A DNA stretch of 64,000 nt. It comes from an uncultured Bacteroides sp. Lineage in GTDB: Bacteria; Bacteroidota; Bacteroidia; Bacteroidales; Bacteroidaceae. This document shows positions 16,157 through 26,361 of this stretch, piece by piece (position 1 is the stretch's first letter; the number at the start of each line of letters is the position of its first letter). The notes beneath the pieces were generated by a model. It was given only the letters and a program-made list of their open reading frames with translations, was not told where the DNA came from and searched no databases. A program made the position numbers and the translations under genes. The stretch covers positions 159,325 to 223,324 of the forward strand of contig NZ_OY782187.1 in the NCBI RefSeq assembly GCF_963677685.1. The letters are read 5' to 3'.

Positions 16157-16843
16157 TTATTCCCAGTTACCTGCATTATTGTTTGGTGTATCAAGAGATC
16201 CTACCATCAAACCAGGATATTTTCCTAATTGAATTTGTTTATCTTTTAGGTTGACGATTTCTTGTTCATCAAGACCTTGTAAGAATGAATCGTAAGGAGC
16301 TTTGACTTCAAGAAGATGAATAGGAGCACCTGATTTTGTACTATCGCTCTTAGTAGCCATTTCGAATTTAGCACCTTTCCCGAAAGGAATATATCTTAAA
16401 GAGTCTGCATTGAAATCTTTTTTGAAGATGGTATCTATAACTGCAACCCACATTGTATCACGCTTGAAATGTTCAAGTCCTGCTGATTTAACTTTTGACC
16501 AATTTTTGGTCTTTTGGGCTTTGTTGATAATCGCCATTGCTTTTTTCTCAGTCATTCCATTTTCAAGCTGCTTTTCAGAAAGAATTCCTTCTTTCATGAT
16601 GAAAGGGATTTTTTGGGTCTTTACAAAGTCTATCAACGTATCAAAGCTTGCTGTATATTTACCTTCGTGACGCATACGGAATTCCTGCTGTGCTTTACGG
16701 ATGTCCATCAGGCGTGCTATCACTTGTTTTTCTCTGTGTTTTTGTTCTTTTTCGAATTTAATCGGACCCATGATGCTAGCATAGCAGATGTACACCAGTG
16801 CACATACACAAAGGCCTAATAAGGTATTAATTACAGCTTTCAT
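16157..16843 (-). CDS. Conserved membrane-anchored protein of unknown function
   Basis: The 228-residue protein has one N-terminal membrane segment (about 5-25, NTLLGLCVCALVYICYA) followed by a charged helix. The stretch RLMDIRKAQQEFRMRHEGKY (about 45-64) looks like the helix-loop of pseudopilins, but no prepilin cleavage site precedes the helix, so this may be chance. The remainder is probably periplasmic. It is the first gene of a probable unit with DUF3822 and rsmD (13-base gap). A TATTTTTG -7 box lies at 16879-16886. I do not recognise a function. Confidence 0.7.
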   Translation of the reverse strand: MKAVINTLLGLCVCALVYICYASIMGPIKFEKEQKHREKQVIARLMDIRKAQQEFRMRHEGKYTASFDTLIDFVKTQKIPFIMKEGILSEKQLENGMTEKKAMAIINKAQKTKNWSKVKSAGLEHFKRDTMWVAVIDTIFKKDFNADSLRYIPFGKGAKFEMATKSDSTKSGAPIHLLEVKAPYDSFLQGLDEQEIVNLKDKQIQLGKYPGLMVGSLDTPNNNAGNWE

Positions 16844-16878
16844 GATAAATGTATTTTTTTTAGTTTATATTCGTAGCA

Positions 16879-16886
16879 CAAAAATA
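16879..16886 (-). promoter_or_regulatory. Bacteroides -7 box for the three-gene rsmD unit
   Basis: The minus strand reads TATTTTTG, matching TAnnTTTG, 36 bases before the start of the membrane-anchored protein gene. Confidence 0.45.
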
Positions 16887-16938
16887 AAATAAATAAATCT
16901 AATAACCCATATTTCAGGGAACTTTTTATTGTAATGCA

Positions 16939-18357
16939 ATGATAAATAACTATTTAGAAAGACAAATTAAGGAAAGTTTTCCTTATGAGCTTACTTCAGA
17001 GCAAAATGAGGCTGTTCATGCGCTGACGGAATTTATGCTTTCCACTTTGAATGATACGGCTTTCGTGCTTAGAGGATATGCCGGAACAGGTAAAACATCT
17101 CTTGTTGGAGCATTGGTTCGTACGATGGATGCATTACAACAAAAGGCTGTGCTTCTTGCTCCTACTGGTAGAGCAGCTAAGGTCTTTTCTGCTTATTCGG
17201 GGCATCCTGCTTTTACGATCCATAAAAAAATATATAGACAACGTTCGTTCTCTAACGAACTGAGTAATTTCTCCTTGAATGATAATTTGAATACTCATAC
17301 TTTGTTTATAGTGGATGAAGCATCGATGATTTCTAATGAAGGACTTTCGGGAGCAATGTTTGGTACTGGTCGTTTGTTGGATGATTTAGTACATTTTGTT
17401 TATTCAGGTACGGGATGTCGTTTATTACTGATGGGGGATACGGCTCAGCTGCCTCCTGTAGGGGAGGACGAAGGACCGGCTCTCTCAAAAGATGCTATTA
17501 AAGGTTATGGTTTGGAGGTTTGCGAGGCTGATCTAACACAAGTGGTTCGGCAAACGCAAGATTCGGGGATATTGTATAACGCCACTCGCTTGAGGCATTT
17601 ACTTTTCGAAGAAAATTGGGCTGCATTACCAAAAGTGAAGTTGAATGGCTTCGCTGATATTTGTGCGGTGAGAGGGGATGAACTGATTGAAATCTTGTCT
17701 GGCTGCTATGATCGTGATGGGATGGAGGAAACAATGGTGGTTTGTCGCTCTAATAAACGGGCAAATATTTATAATAAGGGAATACGTAATTCTATTCTTT
17801 ATCGTGAAGATGAACTGAATGCTGGAGATTATTTAATGGTGGCGAAGAATAATTATTATTGGACTGCTGAATATCAGGAAATGGATTTTATTGCGAACGG
17901 AGAAGTGGCTAAGGTACGGAGGGTGAGAAGAACGAGTGAGTTTTATGGTTTTCGCTTTGCGCAAGTGGAACTCGTTTTTCCTGATTATGATGATTTTGAA
18001 ATAGAGGTAAATATGTTGTTGGATACGCTGCATACGGATTCTCCTGCTCTCACTAAAACGGATAATGATCGTTTGTTTTATGCCGTACTTGAGGACTATG
18101 CGGATGTGACATTGAAATCGGAGAGGATGAAGAAAATGAAAGTAGATCCGTATTATAATGCTTTGCAGGTGAAGTATGCGTATGCAATTACTTGTCATAA
18201 AGCGCAGGGAGGGCAGTGGCGAAATGTTTTTTTAGATCAGGGTTATGTTTCTGAAGAAAGACTTACATCTGATTATTTTAGGTGGCTATATACTGCATTT
18301 ACTCGTGCAACGGGAACGCTGTATTTAGTGAATTTTCCAAAAGATCAAATTGAATAA
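16939..18357 (+). CDS. RecD-like superfamily 1 DNA helicase
   Basis: The 472-residue protein has Walker A GYAGTGKTS (about 45-53), a motif Ia region LAPTGRAAKVFS (about 73-84), Walker B VDEASM (about 129-134), motif III MGDTAQLPPVG (about 166-176) and the C-terminal UvrD/RecD motif YAITCHKAQGGQW (about 421-433). It is a 5'-3' ATP-dependent helicase of the RecD/AAA_30 type. It is much shorter than RecD2 (about 740 residues) and lacks that protein's long N-terminal region, and no recB or recC is nearby. It probably works alone in DNA repair or recombination. It is monocistronic and converges on alaS across a terminator. Confidence 0.85.
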   Translation: MINNYLERQIKESFPYELTSEQNEAVHALTEFMLSTLNDTAFVLRGYAGTGKTSLVGALVRTMDALQQKAVLLAPTGRAAKVFSAYSGHPAFTIHKKIYRQRSFSNELSNFSLNDNLNTHTLFIVDEASMISNEGLSGAMFGTGRLLDDLVHFVYSGTGCRLLLMGDTAQLPPVGEDEGPALSKDAIKGYGLEVCEADLTQVVRQTQDSGILYNATRLRHLLFEENWAALPKVKLNGFADICAVRGDELIEILSGCYDRDGMEETMVVCRSNKRANIYNKGIRNSILYREDELNAGDYLMVAKNNYYWTAEYQEMDFIANGEVAKVRRVRRTSEFYGFRFAQVELVFPDYDDFEIEVNMLLDTLHTDSPALTKTDNDRLFYAVLEDYADVTLKSERMKKMKVDPYYNALQVKYAYAITCHKAQGGQWRNVFLDQGYVSEERLTSDYFRWLYTAFTRATGTLYLVNFPKDQIE

Positions 18358-18414
18358 AGAAATATAGTGTTTGTTAAATTAGGGTAGATGTAATTTAGAT
18401 TGAGTGGAAAAAAC

Positions 18415-18446
18415 AAAAGAGGGTGCCAATTGACATCCTCTTTTTA
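18415..18446. terminator. Bidirectional terminator between the helicase gene and alaS
   Basis: The arms 18415-18427 and 18432-18444 (core AAAGAGGGTG against CATCCTCTTT) pair with few mismatches around AATT. An A-run precedes and a T-run follows, so it can serve both strands. Confidence 0.7.
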
Positions 18447-18463
18447 CTTATTTATTGTGATCG

Positions 18464-21088
18464 TTATTTTTCTAAGCCGGATAATTCTATTACTTTCTCA
18501 ATGGCTGCATTTAGGCCATCTACGTTTTTTCCACCAGCTGTGGCAAAATGTGCCTGGCCTCCGCCGCCTCCTTGGATCAGTTTAGCTGCTTCCTTAATTA
18601 ATTTGCCGGCATTCATTCCTGTGGCAACAAGATTGTCGCTTAACATGACTGTAAGCATCGGCTTGTTGTTGTCAATAGTTCCAGCAACAAAGAATAGGTT
18701 TTCTGCTATTTCTCCACGTAGTTGGAAAGCAATGTTTTTAATAGCTTCTGCAGAAACAGGTATGGAGGTTTTGATAATTTGTATACCGTTTACTTCTTTT
18801 GCTTCTTTTAGTAAGGCTTTCTTTATCTGTATCTCTTTTTCTTTCATGAATTCATCAACTTGCTTCTTTAACCCGACATTTTCATCAATGTATTTTTTGA
18901 TGACGTTTCTCAGGTCGGGGGCATTGTTGAATAATGATTTCAAATCAGCTAATATATCCTGAATGTTGTCGATCATCTCTTCTACACGTGCGCCGGTATA
19001 GGCTTCTATTCGTCTTACGCCGGCTGCCACCGAACTCTCTGATACGATTCTAATCATACCGATATTTCCGGTTGCCGAGACGTGTGTACCGCCACAAAAT
19101 TCTATTGATTGTCCGAATTGAATAACACGGACTTCTTCTCCATATTTTTCTCCGAATAATGCGATAGCTCCTAATTCTTTTGCATCGGCAATAGGAATAT
19201 TGCGATATTCTTTTAAAGGTATGTTAGCACGGATTTTCGCATTCACAAGATGCTCTACTCTTCGAAGTTCTTCATCAGTCACTTTTTGGAAGTGAGAAAA
19301 GTCAAAACGTAGAGAATCGGGTGTTACTAAAGAACCTTTTTGTTCTACATGGGTACCTAAGACTTCTCTTAATGCTTCATCTATTAAGTGGGTTGCAGAA
19401 TGATTAGCGGCACAAGCGGCACGCTTGTCTGTATTGACACAAGCCATCATTGCTGCTTCTGGATATTTGGGTAGAGTCTTTGCAATATGTACTGAAAGGT
19501 TGTTCTCTTTTTTGGTGTCAATGATTTCAACAGTTTCGTTCTCACTGACAATGACGCCGGTATCTCCTACCTGACCACCGCTCTCAGCATAGAATGGAGT
19601 ATAATCCAGTACTATTTGATATAATGTTTTGTTTTTTTGCTTTACCTGACGATAACGGAGAATGGATACTTCGTATTCTGTATAGTCGTATCCGACGAAT
19701 TCACTTGTTCCTTCTTTTAGAATAATCCAGTCACCTGTCTCTACTGCAGCTGCATTGCGGGCACGTGCCTTTTGTTTTTGCATCTCAGCATTGAACTCTT
19801 CTATATTTGCAGTCATCTCATTTTCTCGAAGAATGAGTTCTGTAAGATCTAGAGGGAAACCAAATGTGTCGTATAACGTGAAAGCATCTGTTCCACTAAT
19901 AACACTTTTTCCAGCAGCTTTAGCATCGCTCATGGTCTTTTCCAGCAGGCGAATACCTGTTTCCAAAGTGCGTAAGAAAGAGTCTTCTTCTTCTTTTATT
20001 ACTTTTTCTATTAATTCTTTTTGTGCTATAAGTTCAGGATAAGCTTCTCCCATGTTTTCAATTAACACAGGGAGTAATTTGTGTATGAAAGCTTGTTTTT
20101 GATTTAAGAAAGTATATCCATAACGAACGGCACGGCGAAGAATGCGCCGAATGACGTATCCTGCTTTAGCATTAGAAGGTAGCTGACCGTCAGTAATTGA
20201 GAAAGCAATGGTTCTGATGTGGTCGGAAATGACTCTCATTGCAATGTCGCTTTGGGTATCTTTTCCATAAGTTGTTCCGGCCATTTCCGCTATAACTTTT
20301 ATAATCGGTTGGAATACATCGGTGTCATAGTTCGATATTTTCCCTTGTATAGCCATACAAAGACGTTCAAAACCCATACCTGTGTCGATTACTTTGGCAG
20401 GTAGTCCTTCTAGGCTTCCGTCTGCTTTGCGGTTATACTGCATAAACACGAGGTTCCATATTTCAATGACTTGTGGGTGACTTTGATTCACCAATGATAG
20501 ACCGTTGATTTCTGCACGTTCGGCATCGTTACGTAAGTCTATGTGGATTTCCGAACAAGGTCCGCAAGGTCCTGTATCGCCCATCTCCCAGAAATTATCA
20601 TGTTTGTTACCATTAATGATACGGTCGGCAGGCAAAAATTGTCCCCATATAGCAGCAGCTTCGTTATCTCTTTCTAATCCTTCATCTAGGTTACCTTCAA
20701 ATACGGTGGCATATAGTCGGTTAGAGTCAATTTTGAGAACCTCGACTAAGTATTCCCAGGCCCACTCAATAGCTTCCTTTTTGAAGTAGTCGCCAAAAGA
20801 CCAGTTGCCAAGCATTTCGAACATCGTGTGATGATAAGTATCATGTCCTACTTCTTCCAAATCATTGTGTTTGCCACTTACGCGCAGACATTTTTGTGAA
20901 TCGGCCACTTTTTTGTACTTTGCGAGGTGATTACCTAGAATGATGTCTTTGAATTGATTCATCCCTGCGTTAGTAAACATCAGGGTTGGGTCATCTTTTA
21001 TCACCATGGGTGCCGAAGGCACAATCTGATGTCCTTTCGACTCGAAAAAACTCTTGAAAGAATTTCTGATCTCTTTTGCAGTCAACAT
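18464..21088 (-). CDS. alaS: Alanine--tRNA ligase
   Basis: The 874-residue protein has the full AlaRS layout. The class II aminoacylation domain begins [20 protein letters not shown] and includes [12 protein letters not shown] (about 33-44). The tRNA-recognition region follows, then the editing domain with [12 protein letters not shown] (zinc ligands, about 562-573) and [13 protein letters not shown] (about 666-678). A C-terminal coiled coil leads to the C-Ala domain ending in the glycine stretch [14 protein letters not shown]. It charges tRNA-Ala in the cytosol and removes mischarged Ser and Gly. A -7 box lies at 21189-21196. Confidence 0.97.
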   Translation of the reverse strand: MLTAKEIRNSFKSFFESKGHQIVPSAPMVIKDDPTLMFTNAGMNQFKDIILGNHLAKYKKVADSQKCLRVSGKHNDLEEVGHDTYHHTMFEMLGNWSFGDYFKKEAIEWAWEYLVEVLKIDSNRLYATVFEGNLDEGLERDNEAAAIWGQFLPADRIINGNKHDNFWEMGDTGPCGPCSEIHIDLRNDAERAEINGLSLVNQSHPQVIEIWNLVFMQYNRKADGSLEGLPAKVIDTGMGFERLCMAIQGKISNYDTDVFQPIIKVIAEMAGTTYGKDTQSDIAMRVISDHIRTIAFSITDGQLPSNAKAGYVIRRILRRAVRYGYTFLNQKQAFIHKLLPVLIENMGEAYPELIAQKELIEKVIKEEEDSFLRTLETGIRLLEKTMSDAKAAGKSVISGTDAFTLYDTFGFPLDLTELILRENEMTANIEEFNAEMQKQKARARNAAAVETGDWIILKEGTSEFVGYDYTEYEVSILRYRQVKQKNKTLYQIVLDYTPFYAESGGQVGDTGVIVSENETVEIIDTKKENNLSVHIAKTLPKYPEAAMMACVNTDKRAACAANHSATHLIDEALREVLGTHVEQKGSLVTPDSLRFDFSHFQKVTDEELRRVEHLVNAKIRANIPLKEYRNIPIADAKELGAIALFGEKYGEEVRVIQFGQSIEFCGGTHVSATGNIGMIRIVSESSVAAGVRRIEAYTGARVEEMIDNIQDILADLKSLFNNAPDLRNVIKKYIDENVGLKKQVDEFMKEKEIQIKKALLKEAKEVNGIQIIKTSIPVSAEAIKNIAFQLRGEIAENLFFVAGTIDNNKPMLTVMLSDNLVATGMNAGKLIKEAAKLIQGGGGGQAHFATAGGKNVDGLNAAIEKVIELSGLEK

Positions 21089-21188
21089 ACTCTAATTGCT
21101 TATAATATTTAAATTTCCGATATTAGCAAGTTACTTATAACTAGAAAAATCCGGAATCTTTGAGGTTAATATTCTAAAAAAAGATGTG

Positions 21189-21196
21189 CAAAGATA
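21189..21196 (-). promoter_or_regulatory. Bacteroides -7 box for alaS
   Basis: The minus strand reads TATCTTTG (TAnnTTTG), about 100 bases before the alaS ATG, implying a long leader. It lies just 12 bases from the oppositely directed box at 21208-21215. Confidence 0.45.
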
Positions 21197-21207
21197 GCTT
21201 GTTTTAT

Positions 21208-21215
21208 TATTTTTG
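21208..21215 (+). promoter_or_regulatory. Bacteroides -7 box for the M23 peptidase gene
   Basis: TATTTTTG fits TAnnTTTG, 29 bases upstream of the ATG at 21245. Confidence 0.5.
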
Positions 21216-21244
21216 CCCTATTATTACGTGAAATATTTTCCCTG

Positions 21245-22213
21245 ATGCGCAAAGTTTACTACATTTATAATCCACGAACACAGACTTATGACAGAATATA
21301 TCCTACTGTCCGACAACGGGCATTGAGTATTTTGAGGAGGCTTTTTGTCGGGATGAGTTTGGGGGCCGGAGCTTTTATTTTGTTGCTTATTATTTTCGGT
21401 TCGCCGTCTGAAAAGGAACTAAGAACGGAAAATAGTAGACTTTTAGCTCAATATAATGTATTGTCTCATCGATTAGATGAGGCTTTGGGAGTTTTGCAGG
21501 ATGTACAGCAGCGTGATGATAACTTATATCGGGTTATCTTTCAGGCAGATCCTATCTCTCCGGCTATTCGTCAAGCAGGGTATGGCGGTACTAATCGATA
21601 TGAGCATTTGATGGACATGGCTAATGCTGATTTGGTGGTTAATACTACGCAGAAGTTGGATTTGCTGCGTAAGCAGCTTTATATACAATCAAAGTCTTTT
21701 GATGATGTAGTGGAAATGTGTAAAAATCATGATGAGATGTTGAAGTGTATTCCTGCCATTCAACCTGTCTCTAATAAGGATTTGAGAAAAACAGCTTCTG
21801 GCTATGGTATGCGAATTGATCCTATTTATGGCACAGCCAAGTTTCATGGAGGAATGGATTTCTCGGCTCATCCGGGAACACCTGTATATGCTACCGGGGA
21901 TGGGGTAGTGGTTAAGATGGGTTGGGAAACAGGATATGGTAATACGATTGAGATTGATCATGGTTTTGGGTATCGTACTATTTATGCTCACTTACGTGAT
22001 TATCGCACTAAGTTGGGAAAGAAAGTTCTGCGTGGAGAGGTTATTGGCGGAGTAGGAAGTACCGGACGGAGTACCGGTCCGCATCTTCATTATGAGGTTC
22101 ACGTAAAGGGAAAACGGGTAAATCCGGTGAACTATTATTTCAAAGATTTGAGTGCGGATGATTATCAAAGAATGATCCATATCGCTGCGAATCATGGTAA
22201 AGTGTTTGATTAA
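21245..22213 (+). CDS. M23 family murein endopeptidase, membrane anchored
   Basis: The 322-residue protein has a short cytosolic head, one membrane helix (about 36-56), a coiled-coil region (about 60-100) and a C-terminal lysostaphin-type domain. The zinc ligands are visible in HGGMDFS (about 202-208) and GPHLHYEVH (about 278-286), with the intervening strand GDGVVVKMGWETGYGNTIEIDHG. All catalytic residues appear present, so it is probably an active DD-endopeptidase cutting peptidoglycan cross-links in the periplasm, unlike EnvC/NlpD-type activators. The MerR gene follows after 33 bases in the same direction. Confidence 0.9.
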   Translation: MRKVYYIYNPRTQTYDRIYPTVRQRALSILRRLFVGMSLGAGAFILLLIIFGSPSEKELRTENSRLLAQYNVLSHRLDEALGVLQDVQQRDDNLYRVIFQADPISPAIRQAGYGGTNRYEHLMDMANADLVVNTTQKLDLLRKQLYIQSKSFDDVVEMCKNHDEMLKCIPAIQPVSNKDLRKTASGYGMRIDPIYGTAKFHGGMDFSAHPGTPVYATGDGVVVKMGWETGYGNTIEIDHGFGYRTIYAHLRDYRTKLGKKVLRGEVIGGVGSTGRSTGPHLHYEVHVKGKRVNPVNYYFKDLSADDYQRMIHIAANHGKVFD

Positions 22214-22246
22214 CAAAAATATTCTAAGGATATTAACGATATAGAT

Positions 22247-22594
22247 ATGGCTTATAATCCTCATAAAGATTTGAAATTGTATTATTCGATTGGCGAAGTT
22301 GCTGAAATGTTTGGCGTTAATGAATCCTTGCTTCGCTTTTGGGAAAAGGAATTTCCTCAGATTTGCCCTAAAAAGGGAGGACGTGGTACACGTCAATATC
22401 GTAAGGAAGATTTGGAAACAATTAAGCTGATTTATCATTTGGTAAAAGAGAAAGGAATGACTTTACCGGGTGCTCGACAAAAATTAAAAGATAATAAAGA
22501 AGCTACGGTTCGTAATTTTGAGATTATAGATAGACTGAAAAATATTAAGGAAGAATTGCTTGCTATTAAGAAAGAGCTGGATCAGAGGCCTTAA
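22247..22594 (+). CDS. MerR family transcriptional regulator
   Basis: The 115-residue protein consists of little more than a winged-helix MerR domain. The recognition helix YYSIGEVAEMFGVNESLLRFWEKEF lies at about 10-34, the wing RGTRQYRKEDLETIKLI at about 45-61, and the helix pair to about 86. A short C-terminal coiled tail follows, with no sensor domain or metal-binding cysteines, so the inducer is unknown. It follows the M23 peptidase gene closely and converges on spoT with only a 7-base gap. Such short MerR proteins are conserved in Bacteroidales; the target is not known to me. Confidence 0.85.
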   Translation: MAYNPHKDLKLYYSIGEVAEMFGVNESLLRFWEKEFPQICPKKGGRGTRQYRKEDLETIKLIYHLVKEKGMTLPGARQKLKDNKEATVRNFEIIDRLKNIKEELLAIKKELDQRP

Positions 22595-22601
22595 GTCTGG
22601 A

Positions 22602-24839
22602 TTAGGATTCTATGCGAGTCACTGATTTTACGTTCTTTACCTTTAATAAGTTGTTGCATATCTGTTTGACATCGTCCACGTCATGGACGTACAATTGAAT
22701 CTTTCCTTCGAATATGCCGTCGTTTGTTTCAATATTTAATTTACGAATGTTGACGTTCAGTTGTCTTGATATGATTTGAGTAATTTCATTTAGTAATCCG
22801 ACACTATCTATGCCTTTAACGTATATGTATACCAAGAATGAAAGGACTTTATGGGTATCCCAAGAGGTGGCAATTATTCGATTTCCATAGCTACTTTTCA
22901 ATTTAACGGCTATGGGACATTGTCTTTTATGAATAATTACATTTTCATTTTCATCAATATATCCTAAAACATCATCTCCGGGAATCGGGTGGCAACATGA
23001 AGCCATGACATAGTTTTTCTCTATACTTTCTTCGGTTAGTTTTAGTACTTTTTTGGGGTTAATTTTTTCTTGGCTTTCCTCTTCTTTTTCTTTAAATTCT
23101 TTGTTCCCGGCACCAAAGGAGAACATTAAGTATTTCCTCCAATTACCGCTTGGTTTTTCTTTTAGTTCATTTTTGTCAGCGTCTTTTAGTATAATGCTTT
23201 TGCTGCCTATGGCGGCCATTAATTCCTCCTTGGTTTTGAAATTGTGAAGTTTACATAATTTGTTGATGCTTTCTTCGGTGGGGAGTTCTTCTTTCTGGAG
23301 GAATTCTTTTAGCATTCTTTCTCCTTCTTTTTGGGCACTCTTGTGCTCTTTTTTTAAGATGGAAGCTATTTTGGCTCGTGCTTTAGCTGTAGTGGCAAAC
23401 ACTTCCCATGAAGGATGTACCCGCTGTGATTTAGATGTTAAAATTTCTACTTGGTCGCCACTTTCTAACTTATGGCTCAAAGGAACTAGTTTATGGTTAA
23501 CTTTTGCTCCGATACAATGACTTCCCAAGTCAGAATGTAATGAGAAGGCAAAGTCTAGTGCAGTTGAGTTCTGAGGCATTGTTTTAATCTCACCTTTAGG
23601 TGTGAAAACAAATATTTCAGAGGCAAAAAGGTTCAGTTTTATTGTGTCGAGGAAATCAATTGCATCAGGTTGAGGGTCATCTAAAATCTCTTTGATGGTG
23701 CGGAGCCATTTTTCTAATTCTCCTTCGTCTTCACTGCCTCCTCCTTCTTTGTATTTCCAATGAGCGGCAAAACCTTGTTCGGCTACATCGTTCATACGTT
23801 CACTTCGAATCTGAACTTCGATCCATTGGCCGTTGTTGCCCATTAGTGTCACGTGCAATGCTTGATAACCGTTGGCTTTGGGATGGCTTACCCAGTCGCG
23901 TAAGCGGTCAGGATGAGGTTTATATATTTTGGAAATGGAGACATAGATATCAAAACAGTCATTCAGCTCTTCTTCTTCGTCTTTTGGGGTAAATATGATG
24001 CGAACAGCCAGCAAATCATAGACTTCTTCAAATGGTAGATGTTTCGTTTGCATCTTGTTCCAGATGGAATAAATCGATTTGATACGAGCCACAATGCGAT
24101 AGTGCATTCCCATCTTGTCTAATTGTACGCGGATAGGAGCGGTGAACTTTTTAAATACTTCTTCTCTTTCAGTGGCAGTTGCTTCTAGTTTGTCTGCTAT
24201 TTCCTGAAACTCTTCGGGATGTTCGTATCTGAAGCTCAGATTTTCTAGTTCTGTTTTGATCTTATTGAGCCCTAGACGATTGGCTAATGGAGCATAGATG
24301 TAGAGCGTTTCACCGGCTATTTTAAATTGCTTGTTAGGTAGAAGAGAACCTAATGTTCGCATGTTGTGCAATCGGTCGGCTATTTTTATTAAGATTACAC
24401 GAATATCATCAGACATCGTTAATAGCAGCTTTTTGAAGTTTTCTGCTTGCGCCGATGCTTTATCCCCAAATATACCTCCCGATATTTTGGTTAATCCGTC
24501 AACGATATGGGCTATTTTTGCTCCGAAAATATTTTCAATGTCTTCCACGGTATAATCCGTGTCTTCTACGACGTCATGTAGTAAAGCCGAACAGATGGAA
24601 GTTGATCCCAATCCAATCTCATTACATACTATTTTGGCAACACTTAGAGGATGCATGATATAAGGCTCTCCAGACTGACGCTTGACGCCTTTATGGGCTT
24701 GGTTGGCAAAGTTAAAAGCTTTAGTGATGATGTCAATACGCTTGCGATGCTTGGTAGTTAAGTAGTCATTAAGTAATTCCTGAAATGATTGTTCAATCAT
24801 CTCTTCATCAGTCATTTCTTTGTTATCTATGCTATCCAT
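22602..24839 (-). CDS. spoT: RelA/SpoT bifunctional (p)ppGpp synthetase/hydrolase
   Basis: The 745-residue protein has the full RSH layout. The HD hydrolase domain has HPLSVAKIV and LLHDVVEDT (about 63-92) with RLHNMRTL (about 153-160). The synthetase domain has ARIKSIYSIWNKMQ (about 253-266) and AVRIIF. A TGS domain (about 405-470), a cysteine-containing CC motif MASCCHPIPGDD (about 608-619) and a C-terminal ACT domain follow. Both catalytic halves retain their signature residues, so it probably both makes and degrades the stringent alarmone. It is transcribed alone from a promoter at 24868, separated from mltD by a terminator. Confidence 0.95.
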   Translation of the reverse strand: MDSIDNKEMTDEEMIEQSFQELLNDYLTTKHRKRIDIITKAFNFANQAHKGVKRQSGEPYIMHPLSVAKIVCNEIGLGSTSICSALLHDVVEDTDYTVEDIENIFGAKIAHIVDGLTKISGGIFGDKASAQAENFKKLLLTMSDDIRVILIKIADRLHNMRTLGSLLPNKQFKIAGETLYIYAPLANRLGLNKIKTELENLSFRYEHPEEFQEIADKLEATATEREEVFKKFTAPIRVQLDKMGMHYRIVARIKSIYSIWNKMQTKHLPFEEVYDLLAVRIIFTPKDEEEELNDCFDIYVSISKIYKPHPDRLRDWVSHPKANGYQALHVTLMGNNGQWIEVQIRSERMNDVAEQGFAAHWKYKEGGGSEDEGELEKWLRTIKEILDDPQPDAIDFLDTIKLNLFASEIFVFTPKGEIKTMPQNSTALDFAFSLHSDLGSHCIGAKVNHKLVPLSHKLESGDQVEILTSKSQRVHPSWEVFATTAKARAKIASILKKEHKSAQKEGERMLKEFLQKEELPTEESINKLCKLHNFKTKEELMAAIGSKSIILKDADKNELKEKPSGNWRKYLMFSFGAGNKEFKEKEEESQEKINPKKVLKLTEESIEKNYVMASCCHPIPGDDVLGYIDENENVIIHKRQCPIAVKLKSSYGNRIIATSWDTHKVLSFLVYIYVKGIDSVGLLNEITQIISRQLNVNIRKLNIETNDGIFEGKIQLYVHDVDDVKQICNNLLKVKNVKSVTRIES

Positions 24840-24867
24840 CTTTCAGCCTTTTTCTTTCGTTGATTTG

Positions 24868-24897
24868 CAAAAATAGGTAAATTTCAATATCATGCAA
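24868..24897 (-). promoter_or_regulatory. Bacteroides promoter for spoT
   Basis: The minus strand has TTG (24897-24895), a 19-base spacer and TATTTTTG (24875-24868), a good -33/-7 pair, 28 bases before the spoT ATG. Confidence 0.55.
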
Positions 24898-24943
24898 GCA
24901 ATCGCTTCTGTTTTCTTTTCTTTTGAAACTTTTTATTTAGTAG

Positions 24944-24995
24944 AAATTCCGTATACTAAAGTCTCGTCTAACTTTAGTATACGGAATTTTTGTTT
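24944..24995 (-). terminator. Strong terminator ending the parA-parB-mltD transcript
   Basis: Arms 24944-24962 and 24971-24989 pair perfectly over 19 bases (AAATTCCGTATACTAAAGT) around an 8-base loop. It lies 40 bases after the mltD stop, between mltD and the spoT promoter. Confidence 0.8.
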
Positions 24996-25028
24996 TAATA
25001 GGAGCCTTTTATGGCGACTTTTAAGTAC

Positions 25029-26345
25029 TTATTTGTATATTTTTAAGCTCTTTCCTGCTGTTATATTATTGTTTCTCAAATTATTCCATCTTCTAATATC
25101 TTTGACTCTCACATGGTATTTTTCTGCAATAGTTGATAGGCTTTCTCCTCTTCTTATTTTATGATAAGTTCTCTTGCCTTTAGGTGTGGAATGCCTAGAT
25201 CTTGTGTATTTTCTGTTACTTATATTTACAACTTTTCTTTTACTGAAAAGTTCGTTTGCCCGATGAGTATAAATAGTGTCTTGGCTATTGATGAAAGATT
25301 TAATATAGCCATAAGGTAGTCTCAAAGTATAAGGTTTGATGTTTCCTGGTATAATTTGCTTACGGTATTGAGGGTTTAAGCTTTTTAGTTGTTTCATGCT
25401 TATGCCACATACATCCGAAATTTGTTGAAAATGTAGTTTGTGAGATACTTGTATAGTGTCTGTGCTGGCAGGAATATCGGTTTCCATTGGACAGATATTA
25501 TGATCACAGTAATAGGTCATAAGGTAATTGGCAGCGATGAAAGCAGGAACATACCCGCGAGTTTCTTTAGGCAGATAGTTATATATGCTCCAGTAGTCAT
25601 TTTTGCCTGAACGATGAATTGCTTTATTGATATTCCCTGGGCCACAGTTGTAAGCAGCTATAACGAGGTTCCAATCTTGGTAAATGTTATACAGGTCTTT
25701 TAAGTATCGAGCAGCGGCCCATGTGGCTTTGATAGGGTCTCGCCGTTCATCAACTAAGCTGTTTACTTCTAATCCGTATATTTTAGCTGTGCCAATCATG
25801 AATTGCCATAATCCGGCAGCTCCTGCACGAGAGGTAGCAGAGGGGTTTAGTGCTGATTCTATAACAGGCAGATATTTTAATTCCAAAGGCAAATTGTATG
25901 CATCCAATGCTTCTTCAAAGATGGGAACATAAAAATTAGACGCACTTAACATAAAGGATACCTGATTACGAAGTCTGGTGGCGTACATATCTATAAACTT
26001 GCGTACTACATCATTGTAAGGCATTTCCATTACGCTAGGGATACGTGATAGACGTTGAATATATATGGAATCTGGAAATAAGGGATTTTCGTTAGCTGTG
26101 CTACAATCTTTTACAGCTTGGATGTAATTTTTTACTTTCCAGTCGTTTAGCAGGCTATCTATTGGATAGGTCATTCCTTCGGGAAGATCAATGCTCTCTT
26201 TTCGTTGATTCCCATTATTATGAATAACTACATCAATTGTTTGCGCTTTAAGGCCTGTTGCGCTTGTTATTAGGTTTATGAACAAGTACAAAGAAATGCA
26301 TGCTGAGTAGCGGGGAAGTCTGTTTATGAGAGGTCTTTTCTTCAT
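25029..26345 (-). CDS. mltD: Membrane-bound lytic transglycosylase D-like with LysM
   Basis: The 438-residue protein has a signal or anchor segment (about 14-34) and an SLT domain (about 150-270). Its catalytic motif is PVIESALNPSATSRAGAAGLWQF, with Glu at about 163, followed by AAYNCGPGNINKAI. A C-terminal LysM domain (HKIRRGESLSTIAEKYHVR, about 391-409) binds glycan; an earlier region (about 300-345) is a diverged LysM. It cleaves peptidoglycan strands in the periplasm, forming 1,6-anhydro ends. It is the last gene of parA-parB-DUF5683-mltD, 16 bases after DUF5683. No lipobox was seen, so periplasmic or inner-membrane anchoring is likely. Confidence 0.9.
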   Translation of the reverse strand: MKKRPLINRLPRYSACISLYLFINLITSATGLKAQTIDVVIHNNGNQRKESIDLPEGMTYPIDSLLNDWKVKNYIQAVKDCSTANENPLFPDSIYIQRLSRIPSVMEMPYNDVVRKFIDMYATRLRNQVSFMLSASNFYVPIFEEALDAYNLPLELKYLPVIESALNPSATSRAGAAGLWQFMIGTAKIYGLEVNSLVDERRDPIKATWAAARYLKDLYNIYQDWNLVIAAYNCGPGNINKAIHRSGKNDYWSIYNYLPKETRGYVPAFIAANYLMTYYCDHNICPMETDIPASTDTIQVSHKLHFQQISDVCGISMKQLKSLNPQYRKQIIPGNIKPYTLRLPYGYIKSFINSQDTIYTHRANELFSKRKVVNISNRKYTRSRHSTPKGKRTYHKIRRGESLSTIAEKYHVRVKDIRRWNNLRNNNITAGKSLKIYK

Positions 26346-26361
26346 TTTTAAATTTTTATGA